Positions 5,586 to 7,529 of a DNA stretch of 7,529 bases are shown in pieces. This stretch comes from Clostridiales bacterium. GTDB taxonomy: Bacteria > Bacillota > Clostridia > Christensenellales > Aristaeellaceae. The position numbers and the translations under genes are program-made. The notes below the pieces were generated by a model. The model was not told the DNA's origin. It searched no databases and saw nothing but the letters and a program-made list of their open reading frames with translations. Positions within the stretch are counted from its first letter, which is position 1, and every line of letters begins with the position of its first letter. The stretch spans positions 1-7,529 of the forward strand of contig JAAZEI010000292.1 of assembly GCA_012512355.1 (NCBI GenBank), given 5' to 3'.

Positions 5586-6141
5586 AATTCTGTTGGAATT
5601 TGCTCTGACCGGCAGCTCTTATGATCATTTGACGCATTTCAGGGCTGGGTTCAATCACCATCAGAGATTTTACATTGTCTTTTTGAAAATACATGTAAAA
5701 CAACTCTGCGTCACGATTCAGGAACCAGTTAATACGTTTAACACCCGGCATCGTCAGATACCGTTTGAAAGAGCCTGAGTTAACCATACCAAGCGCTTCA
5801 ACATTGCGTACATTCATTGTACCCATGGTCTTACGTTTGCGATTATTAAATACTTTGGCAAAATCCAGGATACCGTTTGTAAAAGTGTATTCATACTCAG
5901 TTTTTATTCTGTCTTTAAAAAGAAATAAAAACACACTGGTACCTAACATCAGCAAGGTAAGGGCTACATCAAAAACCATCGCTGTGCTGAAACCCTGGGT
6001 GCTGACAGTCATAATCATAATGTTAAACATAAACATTGCAAACAAACCTGATAGTATCATCGTTACCCAAGCAAGACCAAGCAGTAAATTTTCTGCAGAT
6101 CTGTTATGTTTTGTTACAACCTCTTCCATAAATTGATCCAT
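5584..6141 (-). CDS. Two-TM membrane protein of unknown function (DUF6106-like)
   Basis: The function is not known. The 185-residue protein has a short polar N-terminus and two hydrophobic segments at about 19-45 and 54-76, separated by a short polar turn that leaves both ends on the same side, presumably the cytoplasm. A soluble C-terminal domain of about 108 residues follows. Just after the second helix comes TEYEYTFTNGILDFAKVFNN and a basic RKRK patch (101-104). That pattern recalls the clostridial DUF6106 family from memory; it is an unverified match. The YEY-FTNG-L segment followed by strand-rich sequence also resembles membrane-anchored PH-like domains of the YcxB kind, but this is inference. 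There is no signal peptide and there are no catalytic motifs. ATG 6141 has AGGAG 9 bases upstream, overlapping the stop of the DUF212 gene. It ends 10 bases before nifZ, so it is co-transcribed with sulfur-transfer genes without an obvious functional link. Confidence 0.8.
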   Translation of the reverse strand: MDQFMEEVVTKHNRSAENLLLGLAWVTMILSGLFAMFMFNIMIMTVSTQGFSTAMVFDVALTLLMLGTSVFLFLFKDRIKTEYEYTFTNGILDFAKVFNNRKRKTMGTMNVRNVEALGMVNSGSFKRYLTMPGVKRINWFLNRDAELFYMYFQKDNVKSLMVIEPSPEMRQMIIRAAGQSKFQQN

Positions 6142-6153
6142 ATTAACTATCTC

Positions 6154-6597
6154 CTAACGAAAAAATATTGGGACGACCAATCCAATGATAGCACCAGAAA
6201 ATACTTCAGTTGGAGTATGCCCTATCAGTTCCTGCAATTCTGCTTCCCCAAGCGGTTTGCCTTCAACAAGCATCCGGTGCAGCATCCTGTTGATGACCTG
6301 GCTTTGTTTTCCTGTTTGCAGTCTAACACCCATGGCATCATAAACGACAACCATAGTCATGGCTGTAGAAATAGCAAATGCTACCGACCCCATGCCTTCG
6401 CGGATGGCCACCATAGAAGATAAAGCAACTAAAAAAGCAGTATGAGAACTCGGCATCCCACCCATACCAAAGGTTCTTCGAATATCGAAACTGCGGTTTA
6501 CAGCTGAGTGGATGATTACTTTGAGGAATTGTGCAATCATAAAAGATGTTAAAGCACACATCAGGATATCATTTGAAAATAGTTCCTGTAAAGCCAT
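6154..6597 (-). CDS. Divergent PAP2 family membrane protein (DUF212, YuiD-like)
   Basis: This 147-residue integral membrane protein belongs to the DUF212 / divergent PAP2 family (Bacillus YuiD type). Its members look like acid phosphatase/vanadium haloperoxidase relatives, and no activity is firmly assigned. The family motifs are clear: GMGGMPSSHTA (44-54, with the Ser-His pair of a PAP2-like site), YDAMGVRLQTGKQ (86-98) and LQELIGHTPTEVFSGAIIG (121-139). Hydrophobic stretches at about 11-30, 52-66, 72-88 and 134-146 indicate roughly four membrane passes. Substrates of true PAP2 enzymes include undecaprenyl and phosphatidyl phosphates. Its position just downstream of a prenyl diphosphate synthase makes a polyprenyl or lipid phosphate substrate attractive but unproven. 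ATG 6597 follows AGAGGAG by 9 bases and lies 36 bases after ispA; that gap holds no clear promoter or terminator. Confidence 0.92.
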   Translation of the reverse strand: MALQELFSNDILMCALTSFMIAQFLKVIIHSAVNRSFDIRRTFGMGGMPSSHTAFLVALSSMVAIREGMGSVAFAISTAMTMVVVYDAMGVRLQTGKQSQVINRMLHRMLVEGKPLGEAELQELIGHTPTEVFSGAIIGLVVPIFFR

Positions 6598-6633
6598 TTT
6601 TTACAACTCCTCTGTCATAAAATATAATAATCT

Positions 6634-7518
6634 TCATTTTTTAAATGTATGCTCTGCAATCTGAATTAGAAATCTACCTTTAAGACCAAACAAATTTGCT
6701 GACTGTGTTGCTTTTTGTAAGTGGATCGCTGCAGCGCATTGAGATTCTTCAATCCCAAAGACTGATGGCCATGTCATCTTACCAATCTCAGCATCCTTAT
6801 TAACTCGCTTCCCCATTATATTTTGGTTTCCCATAACATCCGACAAATCGTCATGTATTTGGAAGGCCATACCCAAATGATAACCGAATCTCTGTCCTAT
6901 TTCCAGTTGTTTTTCATTTGAGTCCGCTAATGTAAGACCAGCCAGCACTGCACAAGTTATTAAATCTGACGTCTTATGCTGATGAATATAGTGCAGCATC
7001 TTTTCATCTGGCTCTTGACCCTCCATACAAATATCGCCCATCTGTCCAGCAATCATTCCCCTTGCGCCGGTACGGCAGGCGATTTGCCGCATGGCTTTTA
7101 TTGTACGGGGATGCTCACAGTCTGCCATGATTTCAAAGGCTAGGTTAAGCAGGGCATCTCCGGATAGAATTGCCGTCGCTTCCCCGTAAGTCTTATGATT
7201 TGTCGGTTTACCGCGCCTTAGGTCATCATCATCCATGCCGGGAAGATCATCATGAATCAGCGAATATGTGTGAATCATCTCAAGAGCTGCGGCAAAAGGC
7301 AGTGCAACCTCAAAATCATCTCGTAACAGGCAATAGCTGGCCAAAAGCAGAGCAGGTCTCAGACGCTTTCCGCCTGCTAAAAGGCTATACCGCATCGCTT
7401 GATTGAGCCTTTTAGGTATGCCTTTTTCAGGCCAGGATTCTTGAACTTCGGGCAAAAAATGTTCAAGAGCTTTTTCAATGGCAGCTAAATATATAGCATA
7501 TTGCTGATCAAACTTCAT
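6634..7518 (-). CDS. ispA: Farnesyl (geranyl) diphosphate synthase, IspA type
   Basis: This short-chain trans-prenyltransferase (294 aa) condenses DMAPP or GPP with isopentenyl diphosphate, giving C15 farnesyl diphosphate for undecaprenyl phosphate and quinones. It shows LLAGGKRLRP (46-55) and the first aspartate-rich motif IHDDLPGMDDDDLRRG (88-103), with the two-residue insert typical of bacterial type II FPP synthases. GDALLNLAF (120-128), GQMGDI, HKTSDLI (181-187) and the second aspartate-rich motif FQIHDDLSDVMG (219-230) follow. The Tyr-Ser five and four residues before the first motif match E. coli IspA and favour a C15 product. HKTSDLI departs from the common HKTGALI, but the catalytic Lys and Thr are kept. 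ATG 7518 is preceded by GGA 8 bases upstream. A TGA overlaps the start as TGATG, suggesting a closely linked upstream gene, often xseB in Bacillota; only 11 bases remain, so this is not confirmed. Confidence 0.95.
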   Translation of the reverse strand: MKFDQQYAIYLAAIEKALEHFLPEVQESWPEKGIPKRLNQAMRYSLLAGGKRLRPALLLASYCLLRDDFEVALPFAAALEMIHTYSLIHDDLPGMDDDDLRRGKPTNHKTYGEATAILSGDALLNLAFEIMADCEHPRTIKAMRQIACRTGARGMIAGQMGDICMEGQEPDEKMLHYIHQHKTSDLITCAVLAGLTLADSNEKQLEIGQRFGYHLGMAFQIHDDLSDVMGNQNIMGKRVNKDAEIGKMTWPSVFGIEESQCAAAIHLQKATQSANLFGLKGRFLIQIAEHTFKK

Positions 7519-7529
7519 CAGTAGTATCC

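Noticed and set aside
6598..6633. A promoter in the ispA-DUF212 gap based on its TATTAT/TATATT-like AT-rich sequence
   Set aside because: No acceptable -35 box lies at the right distance, and AT-rich gaps produce such -10-like strings by chance.
7518..7529. End of an upstream gene such as xseB, with a TGA overlapping the ispA ATG
   Set aside because: Only three codons before the TGA are visible, too little to identify a gene; mentioned only as context for ispA.

Overview
The window looks like chromosomal core sequence from a Bacillota bacterium, most likely of the class Clostridia. All eleven recognisable genes lie on the minus strand, they are tightly packed, and most have strong GGAGG-type ribosome binding sites. 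The gene content supports this placement: a ylxM-ffh-rpsP-khpA-rimM-trmD cluster, a cysteine desulfurase directly upstream of a short ThiI without a rhodanese domain, and a DUF212 'divergent PAP2' gene beside a farnesyl diphosphate synthase. No tRNA, rRNA, CRISPR array, insertion sequence or phage gene is visible. A finer taxonomic call is not justified from this sequence alone.

Genes are read from the right edge to the left. The first block (7518 to 3271) is ispA (isoprenoid precursor synthesis), a small DUF212 membrane protein, a two-TM protein of unknown function, a NifZ-like cysteine desulfurase, and thiI. Gaps are 10 to 36 bases, so this is probably one operon whose promoter lies beyond the right edge. 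The desulfurase and ThiI form a sulfur relay for 4-thiouridine in tRNA.

An 84-base intergenic region (3187-3270) separates the blocks. It holds a near-consensus vegetative promoter (TTGACA, 16 bases, TATACT) framed by two almost identical copies of an inverted repeat, TGTCAAG-N8-CTTGAC(A/G), with centres 49 bases apart. One copy includes the -35 box and the other begins at about +1. This is the arrangement of a repressor-operator pair and is the least expected feature in the window.

The second block (3186 to 1) is ylxM, ffh, rpsP, khpA, rimM and the first 119 codons of trmD, which runs off the left edge. These genes join protein targeting (YlxM, Ffh) to ribosome assembly and tRNA modification (S16, KhpA, RimM, TrmD). 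A GC-rich hairpin lies between khpA and rimM, and an AT-rich palindrome lies between ffh and rpsP; both could tune relative expression within the operon. Four start codons were set from ribosome binding sites rather than from the longest open frame: khpA, ffh, ylxM and trmD. trmD and the desulfurase start with TTG.

Apart from the promoter-operator region and one membrane protein of unknown function, the content is conventional. I did not find a convincing novel multi-gene system.
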